DNA of 64,000 bases from Ceriagrion tenellum (Eukaryota; Arthropoda; Insecta; Odonata; Coenagrionidae). Positions 1-9,526 of this stretch are shown piece by piece. The stretch lies in NCBI GenBank assembly GCA_963169105.1, contig OY720633.1:39386795-39450794 (forward strand). The letters are read 5' to 3'. The notes under the pieces were generated by a model that did no database searches, was not told the DNA's origin, and worked only from the letters and a program-made list of their open reading frames with translations. Position 1 is the first letter of the stretch. Each line of letters opens with the position of its first letter. Made by a program: the position numbers and the translations under genes.

Positions 1-2
1 TG

Positions 3-173
3 CACAAGATCGGAGGAGGGACAGTCCTCGAAGTGGTCGGGGAGGAAGGGGAGCAATTAATAGCCCTCCCCGAGGGAGCTTCATATACAGAAGAGGGGGT
101 GAATAAACCCACAACCTTGGTTTATTTTGTATCTAAGACCCGTGAGGGAAGAATAAAAATAATTTTAAAATAA
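3..173 (+). CDS. 3' end of an unrecognised ORF, cut by the window edge
   Basis: An open frame enters from the left edge and runs 56 codons to TAA at 171-173. The tail is acidic and glycine-rich, then ends in a short basic and hydrophobic stretch (REGRIKIILK). It lies on the same strand as the Polinton genes and in the same GC-richer context, so it is probably the end of another element gene. I do not recognise the family. An AATAAA lies downstream near 242-247. Confidence 0.35.
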   Translation, partial: HKIGGGTVLEVVGEEGEQLIALPEGASYTEEGVNKPTTLVYFVSKTREGRIKIILK

Positions 174-452
174 AGTTTGTCTTACTATGCAGTGATTTCC
201 TTTAATACTCCCATTGCTTACGAGTTCTAGTCACTACGGGAAATAAATTACTGTACAGCAACATACAGCCCACACGGGATTAGCGAAGGGTAAGTTACAC
301 GAAATGTAGTCTGAACGGAATTGATTTGTGAGGAGCTCTAGCTCTTAGGACATGGGTTCTCTTCTTAAGATGACTTTAAGATATTTTTAAAAATTTTCAT
401 AAAGGGCGAAATTTATTTTACAAAAATGTGACTATACACGACGAGTTTCTCT

Positions 453-716
453 CTATATCGTGTGTTGGTGTCGTGTTATAACCAATTCCCCCACTAACCA
501 TTGCTGTTCGCGTTGAAGCATGAGGTAGCTCGTGCAATTCACTTGAACCGGAAATTCTCCTTTCAAATTCTTCAACCTAACCATCCCTGTTATGTAAAAC
601 AAATTTACGAACGGAACGTTATTATTTTTGGTTATTTGGAAGGACTTAAGAATTCTAAGAAAATAGGATTCAACTAAGAGTAGTCCACTAGTGGTTTTAT
701 CATATTTACATGACAC
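453..716 (-). CDS. Unrecognised 87-aa ORF, divergent from the ATPase gene
   Basis: The 87-residue ORF starts MSCKYDKTTSG and has no domain I can name. The only minus-strand candidate gene of the element, it starts 174 bp from the ATPase start in head-to-head arrangement, so 717-890 could be a shared divergent promoter. An AATAAA on the minus strand lies about 35 bp past its stop, near 411-418. Open length, signal placement and divergent layout support a real gene; lack of a family match and the decay of neighbouring genes argue for caution. Confidence 0.4.
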   Translation of the reverse strand: MSCKYDKTTSGLLLVESYFLRILKSFQITKNNNVPFVNLFYITGMVRLKNLKGEFPVQVNCTSYLMLQREQQWLVGELVITRHQHTI

Positions 717-890
717 GCATCAAAACGAGGCAAAAAGATTCCTAATGTGAGACCAGGCGTGAGACGCTTACATAAATCATACTTGCAACAGTGCGAAATT
801 CAGTGATGAGTTGTCGCGTAAGCTTGAGACGTTTCCATCGTGAGCCCAGGTTATATCGCTAGCTCTCTATTAGTTACTTCCAGTTAAAAA

Positions 891-1482
891 ATGGAGCTCA
901 GGCTGAGACTTCCTTTCGGTGCCCTCGTGGCAGGACCCAGCGGATCCGGGAAAACAGTTTTTACCAGCCGACTTATAAAATTTCGGAAGGAAATGTTTGA
1001 CGTCGCGTTTAAAGAAATTATTGGGTGCTACGGCGAGTGGCAGATTTTTTACGATACTTTAAAACCATTGGGAGTGTCCTTTCATGAGGGTATGCCTGAT
1101 TTAAAAGCTATGCATTACAAATCCGACGCCACTCTTATTATTATTGATGATCTAATGGTAGAAAGCTGTGGCAGTGTTATGATTGATTTATTCACGAGAG
1201 GAAGCCATCATCTGAATATCAGCGTTATTCATTTGACACAAAATTTCAGGGAAAAGGCGCTCGCGACGTATCATTAAATACGCACTCTATATTTCAAAAA
1301 CCCTAGGGATCGAAGTCAAATTTTGAGTTTGGCACGGCAAATGCAACCCAAAAAACATAAAATTCCTGCAGGAAGCGTATAAAGATGCGACACAGAAAGC
1401 TCATGGTTATTTATTTATCGATGTAAAACAGGCCACACCTGATAAATTTCGCTATCGAACGGAAATATTTCCGGATGACTAA
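891..1482 (+). pseudogene. Polinton packaging ATPase (A32/FtsK-HerA type), broken
   Basis: The family pumps viral DNA into preformed capsids. The open frame starts at ATG 891. A Walker A motif, GPSGSGKT, lies at about residues 16-23, and a Walker B-like segment (LIIIDDLM) at about residues 82-89. A conserved SVIHLTQN segment follows. The frame is stopped by TAA at 1275-1277. Family-like coding continues in the same frame to about 1370, then in another frame from about 1371 to TAA at 1480-1482. So there is one in-frame stop and one frameshift, and the C-terminal third is displaced. Length and order match Polinton ATPases of about 200 residues. The gene opens the plus-strand virion cassette. 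Confidence 0.87.
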
Positions 1483-1575
1483 GAAATGTATTTCTATCAA
1501 CCGAAAAAGTGAGATTCTATTTTAGGAAAAGGTGCCCATATATTAAAAGTTCACTTCTCATATATTACAGTTGTT

Positions 1576-1899
1576 ATGATGCGTCGGATAGCGAAACACG
1601 CTGACGCATTACGTTATTTGGTGCGCTGCAAACCGGCTATTCGCACCGCGACACTCAGAACAGCAGATCCTGATCTCATTCGCACTATCTGTGAAATTAT
1701 TTTAAATACTCTCGAAGGTAACGTGAATTTAACCCCCGCGCTGAAAAAGCGTTTGTCTCGACACAAGGGAGTGCTACGTAAAATTGCTAAGGGGAAAGGT
1801 TGCTGGAAGAAAAAGAAACGGATTATCTTACAATCAGGCGGGAGCTTTATAGCTTTACTAATACCTTTGATTGGTAGCATACTCTCCAAATTTCTCTAA
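1576..1899 (+). CDS. Small basic Polinton core-like protein with hydrophobic tail
   Basis: Intact ORF of 107 residues. The N-terminal part (RIAKHADALRYLVRCKP) and the central lysine/arginine-rich block resemble a small protein found next to the ATPase in many invertebrate Polintons and adintoviruses. The C-terminus has a glycine pair and a hydrophobic stretch (ALLIPLIGSIL). This shape has been compared with adenovirus core or membrane-active peptides, which is an inference. Two ATG codons are adjacent, and the first is taken as start. It sits 93 bp after the ATPase and 2 bp before the next start. It is unbroken although its neighbours are not. Confidence 0.65.
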   Translation: MMRRIAKHADALRYLVRCKPAIRTATLRTADPDLIRTICEIILNTLEGNVNLTPALKKRLSRHKGVLRKIAKGKGCWKKKKRIILQSGGSFIALLIPLIGSILSKFL

Positions 1900-1901
1900 T
1901 C

Positions 1902-2625
1902 ATGGATCATGCAAAGAAAATGGTACTTGTTCCTCAAGAAACTATTCACAGAATGACTAATTCGATAGTTCCAATGACGAGTAAATATCAGACGCTGACC
2001 GATGTAGACCGCGAGATGGAGAGAATACTGCGCACACCGTTGAAATTGGACCACGAGAAGTGGGCTCTGTACAAACAATGTCTCCATCGATTCCTACATT
2101 TTCGGGAGAAGAAAGGAAACCCTTAACTTTTCCATTGGTATCGGAAGAGGAAAAGAATATAATTCTGAAAACATTGAAAAGAAAGAGGAAGAAGTAGCCG
2201 TTCCGTTACGTTCCGAACTTCTATCTGCCATGCCGTGTGGATTCCGAAAGAAGGCAGAACTTATGATCGGTCGACTAATAGCGTCTGGTAAGGTAAACTG
2301 GAGCCATGATGGAACTTTGTATATTAAAGGCGATATGATTCCAGGGTCAAACATTATTGATCTCATTGGAGATGTTATGAGAGCCAGAAAGATTGTCAAT
2401 CCTAGAAGTGCTCAGGCTTTCATGTCCCTGCTCGAGGAAATTAACGTCCCGAATGAATTTATTGGAAATCAAGAACGCCTTAGTCTCATTCAACGGCGCG
2501 CGTCGACAGAGAGAATTACTTCTACCGAGGAACGAGCGAGTAAAACACAAGTGGTGACCAAAATTCCCGGTTCGATCAAGGGGAAAACTATAGATCGCTG
2601 GGTACCATATCGCTTTAAAAAATGA
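1902..2625 (+). pseudogene. Polinton accessory protein, one frameshift
   Basis: The first part, from ATG 1902 to TAA 2124-2126, has the pattern of an N-terminal module common in Polintons, with a motif near ALYKQCLHRFLHF. The second part continues in a different frame, open from about 2100 to the TGA at 2623-2625. It holds a conserved module with GFRKKAELMIGRL and IPGSNIIDLIGDV, normally in the same protein. One frameshift near 2100-2126 therefore splits one gene. Its function is unknown to me; it is a regular companion of the ATPase and capsid genes. The stop overlaps the integrase start at 2622. Confidence 0.7.
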
Positions 2626-3704
2626 AGAAGCGTCTAAACACTATTCTCTCAAATATCTATTTCGACCCCTCACACCCTGCATCCTATTCTGAAGTAGATA
2701 GGCTCTGGAAAGCGACTTCTCCATCTGTTACGAAAAATGACGTCCGCGAGTGGCCCCGGTAGCAAGATGCTTATACCCTTCATAAGCCGTTGCGTAGAAA
2801 ATTTCAGAGAAATAGTTATGTGGTTGACAACATGGATGACCTTTGGCAGGCAGATCTGAACGATGTAAAACATATTAGGAAGCAAAACGACGGGTACAAC
2901 TATATTCTCACAGTGACAGATGTGTTCAGTAAATTTGCCCGGGCGATTCCGCTAAGATCAAAAAAGGGTGAAGACGTTTCACGGGCGTTTTCTATAATAT
3001 TGAAAAAGTTTAGGCGCAAGCCCCTTAAGCTTTTGACAGACAAGGGCGGCGAATTTATTAATAAAACATTTTAGAAATTTTTAAGGAAGAATTCGATCGG
3101 GTATTATCATTTCAACAACCTTGATACCAAGGTGGCGGTGGTAGAACGTTTGAATGGAACGTTAAAGAGAAAAATGTGGCGATACTTTACCCAGTATGCC
3201 ACAAATAGATACACTGACGTGCTACAGAAAATCTTGGACTAGTATAATCCGGCGGTACATAGTACTATACAAATGGCACCAAAAGATGTCAACGCTAGCA
3301 ATATCCTCCAAGTGTGGAAAACTACGTACAAAGATGTAGACGCGAAGGCTAAGAGAGCCAACTTAAAAGCGGGTGATCGTGAAAGAATCAGTAGAGGAAA
3401 GGTCTGATTCAGTAAAGGATACAAATCTAAATGGAGCGAGGAAATACTCTTGATTGCGAAAGTTGTTCAACGGAAGCCGCCTGTGTAATTATTAAAAGAT
3501 TTACAAGGCGAAATAATTGAGGGTACGTTTTACGAACCGGAATTACAGAAGATTGTCATGCGAGAATCTCGGAAATTTAAAATAGATAAAATACTCGAAA
3601 CGAGAGGCCGCGTGGTTAGAAAAGAAGTATTAGTCAAGTGGAAAGGATATCCTTCCAAGTTTAACTCCTGGATACCAGCATCATCTATAAATAAATTGCA
3701 ATGA
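2622..3704 (+). pseudogene. Polinton integrase (DDE, retroviral type) with C-terminal chromodomain, five in-frame stops
   Basis: It integrates the element into host DNA. One reading frame runs from ATG 2622 to TGA 3702-3704 and is interrupted by stops at 2760, 3072, 3240, 3405 and 3486, without any frameshift. Visible core motifs include DDLWQADLND (first Asp), LLTDKGGEF (second Asp) and the VVERLNGTLK segment (Glu). A chromodomain lies at the C-terminus, around VLVKWKGYPSKFNSW. About 360 codons is the usual length for Polinton integrases. The terminal TGA overlaps the next ATG (ATGA at 3701-3704), so the two genes are coupled. The pure substitution decay differs from the capsid genes. Confidence 0.9.
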
Positions 3705-4515
3705 ATGAGGAATTTTACTTGACACTCCCCAGTAATAGTTCAATGTCAAGCTATGGAGGTAATACCACTGCAAATTTTACGACTCTCTTGCCGAAAAATT
3801 ATACTCTGGAGGGTCATTGGGAGGGAGCATTGGTTGAAATTCATTTTCCGATGACTTTTTGCAATGCTTATGGAAAGCAACGCGCATATGTTGCTATCAA
3901 TGGTGAAAACGGTCAAGCATTTCATAAAGTTACCTATGGGATATTATGGAAACATTGTTGAACTTATCGCCTCCATGAATCACGATCTTTCGATAATTCC
4001 TCTCCTCCACGAGGTAACACTAACTCACGACGAGTCTAAGAAAGTTACAACTACTACTAAGGGAAAAGTATCTATATTCACATCTGAAATCATGGCCATG
4101 CAATTGGGTTTCGAGCCCGGGTCTGATTTAGTTTCACAGGTTCAATCTTCCCGCTCTCCTGAGATCAAGATTGGATTCCCGATCAGATGTGTACTGCGAT
4201 TACATCGAGCCACAGATAATCGGCAATTCCGTATCACCACTCCTACGAATCATTAGCTAGTGGTAGTATTTGGGTGATTAGGGGGCTTCGACGACTAAGG
4301 TCATTCGCAGAATCGTTAGCTCCATGGTCGGAAGATACAAATTCGGCTCCAACATTATTCACGTTTTTACTAGACCGTTTTACTTGCCGGTCATGAGAAG
4401 AGAATTTGAAACCATCCAGATGGATTTAAGAACGCACTCGGGACAGCCCTTACCATTTCTTCATGGGACTTCGGTGGCTGTGCTCCACTTTCGTAGACGA
4501 CAAAACCATGGTTAA
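3701..4515 (+). pseudogene. Penton-like minor capsid protein, broken
   Basis: It is the predicted single-jelly-roll vertex protein of Polinton/adintovirus particles. The N-terminus (EEFYLTLPSNSS, then NFTTLLPK) is characteristic. Coding runs in one frame from 3701 to 3961, in a second frame to about 4190-4256, and in a third frame around 4189-4257 and again 4324-4515, where the typical ending VAVLHFRRR is seen. In between, 4258-4322 holds stops and a short imperfect duplication (TCCTACGAATCATTAGCT against TTCGCAGAATCGTTAGCT). So there are at least two frameshifts and a small inserted segment. It follows the integrase with overlapping start and stop. Confidence 0.8.
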
Positions 4516-4816
4516 AGAAAATGATTCTTCCAATCCATATACACGTTACTACCTACATCAGGCAGGAAACGGGGTGGGAACGGTGTATCGCGGAGCTAGT
4601 TTTTAAAAAGGTCACGGAATCAGAAGCTTTCTCGGGGGTCTATTTCGATCGGTTCTCCCTCTAATAAAGAGCGGAGCCAAAGCCGTCGGTCGAGAGGCTT
4701 TTCATGCCGGTATGAATGTCCTAAGTGACCAATCGACGAGCGATCATCAACCAATCATGAAGGTGGTACGTAAGCGGGATCTTGAGGCGGGGGAGAATCT
4801 AGTGAGAAAAACGTAA
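4508..4816 (+). pseudogene. Small Polinton protein with amphipathic/glycine core, one stop
   Basis: A frame of 103 codons opens at ATG 4508 and ends at TAA 4814-4816, interrupted once by TAA at 4604-4606. The pattern is a QAGNG-type N-terminus, then GHGIRSFLGGLFRSVLPL, then KAVGREAFHAG and a basic end. It matches a small conserved Polinton/adintovirus virion protein located between penton and major capsid genes. It is often compared to adenovirus pVI because of its amphipathic segment; that comparison is inference. The start overlaps the tail of the penton gene by 8 bp. Confidence 0.65.
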
Positions 4817-4831
4817 AATAAAATACAGAGA

Positions 4832-4984
4832 ATGACTGGAGATGGATATCATTTCAGAACCCTACCAGGGAAGCGTCAATCGAAGGTTGACTCTCACAGG
4901 AGTAAGACGATACAGATGAAGAAAAATAGCTTGAGAAGAGCATCTAACAGTAAGAAAACCAGCGTGAAAGATATATTTGCCTAA
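4832..4984 (+). CDS. Small basic 50-aa Polinton protein
   Basis: The ORF runs from ATG 4832 to TAA 4982-4984 and is intact. It is very rich in Lys, Arg and Ser and ends in SVKDIFA. A tiny lysine-rich protein ending in a DIF-like motif is common just before the major capsid gene in Polintons. A nucleic-acid-binding or capsid-cementing role is possible but unproven. It ends 1 bp before the major capsid start. Confidence 0.5.
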   Translation: MTGDGYHFRTLPGKRQSKVDSHRSKTIQMKKNSLRRASNSKKTSVKDIFA

Positions 4985-4985
4985 A

Positions 4986-6295
4986 ATGTCTTTCTTACAC
5001 CATCAGTCTTGTGAGTGTGTGAAGACTGAGCTGGATTTATTCAGTCTTCCACCAACGCAGACGAGCATAGAGGATGGTCAGTGGATATATTACAAGCCAA
5101 TCAGCACTTTGGCTGACGACGCCCCTATCGAATACGTAATTCCGGGCGATGGCGATCAGTACGTTGATCTATCGCACACACTATTATACGTAACAGCGAG
5201 TATAGAGCGTGCTGCGCAGGCTGATGGAGACAATTCCGTGATTGGACCTGTAAATTTGTGGCTTCACTCCTTATTCTCACAGGTTGATATTTTTCTGAAT
5301 CAAAAATTGGTGACACCCCCGAGTCACACATATCCATATAGAGCATATCTTGAAACTCTTCTTAATTACGGACCTGCGGCAAACTCATCTCATCTGACAA
5401 CAGCGTTGTGGTATGACGACACACCCGGAATGATGGATGATTGCAGTCATAATGAAGGAGCTACAAAGCGTCGAAGTTACACGGACGGGGGGAAAAAGTG
5501 GAACTGATGGGTCACCTTCACTGTGATTTATTCAATCAGGAGAAATCCCTTTTGAATGGAGTAGAAATATGCATTAGGTAAACTCGTTAGATCGAAGGTC
5601 GAATTCAGTTTAATGGCAACAAGAGACTATGAAAATGTAGCAGTTAAAATCGTAGACACGGCGCTTCTCGTACGTAAAGTGAAAATAAGCCCAACAGTTC
5701 TCATAGCCTATAGCAGGGCTTTAGAAAAATCCACGGCTAAATATCCAATCACAAGGGTGGATATTAAAAACGTCACCATTTCGCGTGATATGCAAAGCAA
5801 AACCATTGATAATATTTTCTTGGGCCAGCTTCCGAAACACCTAATTGTAGGATTTGTCTCCAACGCGGCTTTCAATGGTGATATGAAGAAAAATCCTTAC
5901 AACTTTCAAAATTTTGATTTGAATTCTCTATCGTTGTACCTTAACGGAAAGCAGATCCCGTCAAGAGCCTTCATGCCTAATTTCTCGGAAACTAATCTTT
6001 TTCTTCAATCCCATCACACATTATTTTCGGGCACCGGAATTCATTTTCAAGATGATGGCAATGGTATTCCGAGAGAGAATTACAAAAACTGGTTTTGCTT
6101 GACTGCATTAGATCTGACGCCGGATTTGGGGCTAGCTCCAGCCATTGGAGTCTCCAGCGTCATGGAAGCGTAAGATTGGAGGTCATATTTAAAAATGCTT
6201 TGGCAGAAACAATAAATTGTCTCCTGTACGCGGAGTTTAACAATATTCTTGAAATCGATCGATACGGCAATGTTGGGGGAGATTACAGCAGCTGA
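4986..6295 (+). pseudogene. Polinton major capsid protein (double jelly roll), three frameshifts
   Basis: Family members build the hexon-like capsid lattice. The ATG at 4986 gives MSFLHHQSCECVKTELDLF, a typical start. Conserved blocks include QTSIEDGQWIYYKP, FSQVDIFLNQKLV and LNYGPAANSSHLTT. Coding is in one frame to about 5497, a second frame about 5498-5578, back to the first from about 5583 to 6160, and a third segment from about 6160 to TGA near 6295 that ends in the usual INCLLYAEFNN pattern. The first break is in a G/A homopolymer near 5485-5497, the second near 5578-5583, the third near 6160. Total span equals about 437 codons, a normal family length. Confidence 0.88.
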
Positions 6296-6379
6296 GAGAC
6301 GGACGCCATTGCGAGATGCTAGCGAATGGAGGGAGTGGGAAGGGAGAGATGGGGTCGAGGGATATGGAGGGGAGGGAGG

Positions 6380-6390
6380 CCTTATTTAAG
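6380..6390 (+). promoter_or_regulatory. Possible TATA-like box for the 6447 ORF
   Basis: CTTATTTAAG-like sequence lies about 60 bp upstream of the ATG at 6447, after a purine-rich stretch at 6320-6375. This is suggestive only. Confidence 0.2.
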
Positions 6391-6446
6391 CTGTCGAACT
6401 TGAATTCTCCCAGTGCCATTGAGTGCCATTCCACTTCTCCGCGACG

Positions 6447-6881
6447 ATGGCAGCAGCAGCGATTGTGGACATTCAATACTTTGAATGCATCGTCAGAGGC
6501 GAGTTTGTTGTGAAAGAACTCTCCATAGGCCCCACGGAGTCTTCCAAAATTAAAACATGGCTTTTCAGATCCCCCTATCCTAAGAACGATATACCTGAGG
6601 CGTCTTTGGCACAAGATCGCTGGCTGCGCAATAATTATCATGGTTTGTCGTGGAATGACGGAGAGAACGAATATACGGACCTACATTATATTCTTCACTC
6701 ATACACGTCAGCTTGCAAGTTTGTTTTCGCGAAAGGAAGGGAAAAATGTGATTTCATGAAAAAGATTCTGGGAAAAGTACAGGGATGTGATAGATACGGC
6801 AGTTTTAGGGTGCCCGTCTCGATTGTAGCTCCAGTGGAACATAAATCTATAATCAGTTTATCAGACTTTAAAGTTAACTAA
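6447..6881 (+). CDS. Conserved small protein of unknown function, last gene of the Polinton
   Basis: The intact ORF of 144 residues starts at ATG 6447. It begins MAAAAIVDIQYFE and later shows RWLRNNYHGLSW and VFAKGREK. I associate this arrangement (an early VDIQ-F motif, a W-L-NYHG-W block and a V-KGREK block) with a widespread family of short proteins in insect and cnidarian Polinton-like and other mobile DNA. The early Asp and fold pattern could fit an RNase H-like or exonuclease-like protein, but no full catalytic set is visible, so I assign no activity. It lies 150 bp after the capsid gene and is unbroken. Confidence 0.55.
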   Translation: MAAAAIVDIQYFECIVRGEFVVKELSIGPTESSKIKTWLFRSPYPKNDIPEASLAQDRWLRNNYHGLSWNDGENEYTDLHYILHSYTSACKFVFAKGREKCDFMKKILGKVQGCDRYGSFRVPVSIVAPVEHKSIISLSDFKVN

Positions 6882-7032
6882 CATGTCATTCTTTGCATTA
6901 AATTTCATAGTTAATGACTGTTTTCTCAGAAGCTGACTAGCAATTCCTTTTCTTTCAAACGTGTTACACAGATGTGTCCATAAATTAAAAGAGGTAAACT
7001 TAACTTTTGCTTATTCCAAATGACTGTCAGCA

Positions 7033-7269
7033 TTATGTTGAATAAGATGAGACATTTCCGATCTTGTTTTGCTGAGTCAATTGTGCTTCCTTAATGGTTC
7101 GTTCTGAATCCTTCTCACCATCAACACATGGTTCTTTACAGAAATAAGATTCTTCCACAAAAGATAATAATTCCAGCTCTTCCAAAAGTGTTTCCATCCT
7201 GAATTTCCAATTACTGAAATTCATTCGATCGATCAACGGGATACGATATTTTTCCGCTTCTGTCATCAT
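7033..7269 (-). pseudogene. Copia-type gag fragment
   Basis: The 78-residue ORF reads toward lower coordinates. IDRMNFSNWKFRMETLLEE is the classic N-terminal pattern of Ty1/copia Gag (UBN2-like domain). It starts 40 bp inside a half-tRNA primer site (7309-7323) and an LTR (7324-7541) in the right order for a minus-strand element. The rest of gag and all of pol are missing, so only the 5' end of the element survives, butted against the Polinton. Confidence 0.7.
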
Positions 7270-7308
7270 CTTTTACTTTCCGAAGTTCCTTTTCCGTTTT
7301 AAAACAAA

Positions 7309-7323
7309 CCTGGGCCCATATCC
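7309..7323 (-). other. Copia primer binding site (half tRNA-iMet)
   Basis: On the minus strand the sequence directly after the LTR is GGATATGGGCCCAGG. It is complementary, with one or two changes, to the anticodon-stem region of initiator Met tRNA, the primer used by insect copia elements. The same core occurs at 14199-14213. Confidence 0.7.
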
Positions 7324-7541
7324 TATAGATTGCTATGTCTTTTACGCTCTGAAAGAACTTCCTCACCAACTCTAAAAAGTTTAACTTCAGTTAATTTCAG
7401 TCAGATATTCTTAAGGCAAAAAGGCAACCATCGTCAAGTATTTCATAAAGAAGATTAAACAACTTGTAGTTATGTTTAAAAACATTTGAGGTGCTGGAAG
7501 CAACAAGTTCAAATATAAAATGTAAAATTGCAATCTCAACA
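7324..7541 (-). repeat. 5' LTR of a minus-strand copia element (family B)
   Basis: About 218 bp. It is a diverged copy of the solo LTR at 43480-43698, in the same orientation. Read on the minus strand it begins TGTTGAGATTGC and ends just before the primer site. The family limits are fixed by the perfect target duplication around the 43480 copy. Confidence 0.8.
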
Positions 7542-9325
7542 GTTTGGAATAGGTATTGTATCTTTAAAAATCTATTTCAGAAGCCTACAAAAAATGTAGG
7601 AAGTGTATGTTGCCATTACAGATCCATCAAAATGCAACATTATCATGAAAAATTTTACATTACAGTTAACAAAATGTTGTAAGAGTTCATTATGCCTATG
7701 CATTAGGAGTGATTTTCAGAGCACCTATCAGCACTCAAAAAGGAAATACTGACTGCATTTCTGGGACAAAAATTGCTGAAATCTAATCTCCATCCCACTG
7801 GTCATGCATATTCTCGCAGTTTCGAAAAACACAAGAGCCACTGCATGTGAAACTACATGATTGTAAGCAAGGTTTTAAGGGGAAATAGAAACAAACACTT
7901 CAACCATGAAACAGTTTAATCCAAAAAACAAATATAAATTTGATTTTCTTCAAAAACATAAGACACTGATTCCGCCACAGTTATTTAAAAATAAAGTAGA
8001 ATTGCCAGTTTATTGCATACAATTAGTTCCTCTGAACACATTTGCAGTTTTAAAAGTGATGCTTAGAACATTTGGGCTTCTTTAAATTGCAAATTCATAA
8101 AGAGTATAATTACATACACTGGTTTATTGAATTAACGTCCAAGTATTGTACTAGGTATAAAGATTTAAAATATTAAAATAAATGATACCAAAATTCAACA
8201 AAAACAAAGGCGATTCGACTATCACATACAAAAAGACTACATAGAATAAGTCTTATAGCAGATTATGAGTTCAGATTAAAACCTACATAGCAAAAAGTCT
8301 TAAAAGAGTACAACTTTTAAAGTTTGTAAAAATGTTCACCCCATTAGCAATGACATAATCTTGGCAAATGTGAAAGCCAATGGGAATAAAGCTGCAATTA
8401 ACCATAAAATTTAATATAAATCAGGTAACAAGGAATGCAAAGAGTGAAAGATTAACTCCTTTGGAGTCATCTGGAATTCATTTTACCCTGAAAATGCACA
8501 TGAGGGCCTATAACGAGAATTTCATTCCTTCCATTTCTTAGAGACTAAAACGTTGAAATTTGTTTAATGTTTTGGCACAAACATTTTTCAAAACCTTAGC
8601 ATTATGAAAAACCCTCGAGTTAGTTTTATCACACTGTTGGAATAATTCTACCTGTACAAAACAATCATTCAAATAATTCCTGCCTTTAGGCGCAAGTAGT
8701 TTCTGTACATTGTTTTGACAAACTTCAGATAGTCATTTTCTTTTATAATGATATACAAGTTGATTGAGAGATATATTTTCCAAAAATTACACAGGAAAAG
8801 CTTTCACACTTTCATTTATATATATATTGCTGTAAAAAAATATATTTATGTAACTCCCATGCTCATATTTCATATACAAAAAATATTTCAAAAGAAAACC
8901 GAAATCGTTATCCTCTCCATATGGCACTTGGCATTGTTGATAGGGAATTATAAACATATAGCTTTTTGGCAATGAAAACCTCAGACCAATAAGTTGAATT
9001 TTAACTCAATGCAGAAATGGAACTTTTCAAAAATAATTCATTTAATCATGGGAAAGCTCAAAACACTGTGAGAATAGCTTTTCAGTTTCTTCTTGACAAC
9101 AAATTTCTCATTGCTAAGCAATGGCACCCTGAAAACAAATTCATGCCAATGTACCAATACTTTTCCAAAGTCTTTTTACGTGAGAGAACTTATTAAAAGC
9201 GCTTTCACAACCCTAACCATTGGTGAGGGCTAATTTATAGTCACGATGGCATGGTAAAATCATCCTGCCCAGTGAAAAATAAACCCAGCAACAACAAATT
9301 AGACAATCTTACACAATGAAGAATG
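7542..9325. other. 3' flank/3' UTR region of SNX17, no further gene seen
   Basis: AT-rich DNA between the copia LTR and the SNX17 stop. The SNX17 3' UTR must extend into it. Several TTTATT hexamers (AATAAA on the minus strand), for example near 8008 and 8122, could be poly(A) signals, but the sequence alone does not choose one. I see no supported coding region. Confidence 0.4.
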
Positions 9326-9526
9326 TCATAGATCTTCATCTCCGATTCCTTCAAAAGCATCGTTTTCTACTGGAGCAACCAGTGGAGGTGAAACAGTGTT
9401 CGTCACAAAACGAGGAGGGCTTAGTGGAGTGGACGGAGATGGTGAGGATGAGCTCTTTGAGGCTGTTGCTCCCTCGCCAGCTGCTGCCATATCGACAGCA
9501 GTTGGGCGATTTGTCCTCCCATCTAC
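9326..9526 (-). CDS. SNX17: SNX17 exon 9 (C-terminus)
   Basis: The acceptor is AATTACAG|GTAGAT and the stop is TGA at 9328-9326. A Ser/Pro/Thr-rich stretch leads to AFEGIGDEDL, identical over ten residues to the end of vertebrate SNX17. Confidence 0.95.
   Translation of the reverse strand, partial: VDGRTNRPTAVDMAAAGEGATASKSSSSPSPSTPLSPPRFVTNTVSPPLVAPVENDAFEGIGDEDL

Larger units (their letters stand above)
1..6881 (+). mobile_element. Polinton (Maverick)/adintovirus-like element, decayed, left side cut by window edge
   Basis: Nearly all recognisable genes lie on the plus strand in close order: packaging ATPase, basic core-like protein, accessory protein, chromodomain integrase, penton-like protein, two small basic proteins, double-jelly-roll major capsid protein, and a conserved small unknown. 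This set is diagnostic of Polintons and adintoviruses. Most large genes carry stops or frameshifts, so the copy is a fossil. The segment looks richer in CpG than the AT-rich DNA around it. No protein-primed DNA polymerase B and no adenain-type protease were recognised, and no terminal inverted repeat could be paired. The right limit is taken as the end of the last Polinton-type ORF; the true end may lie a little further, before the copia fragment at 7033. Confidence 0.88.
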
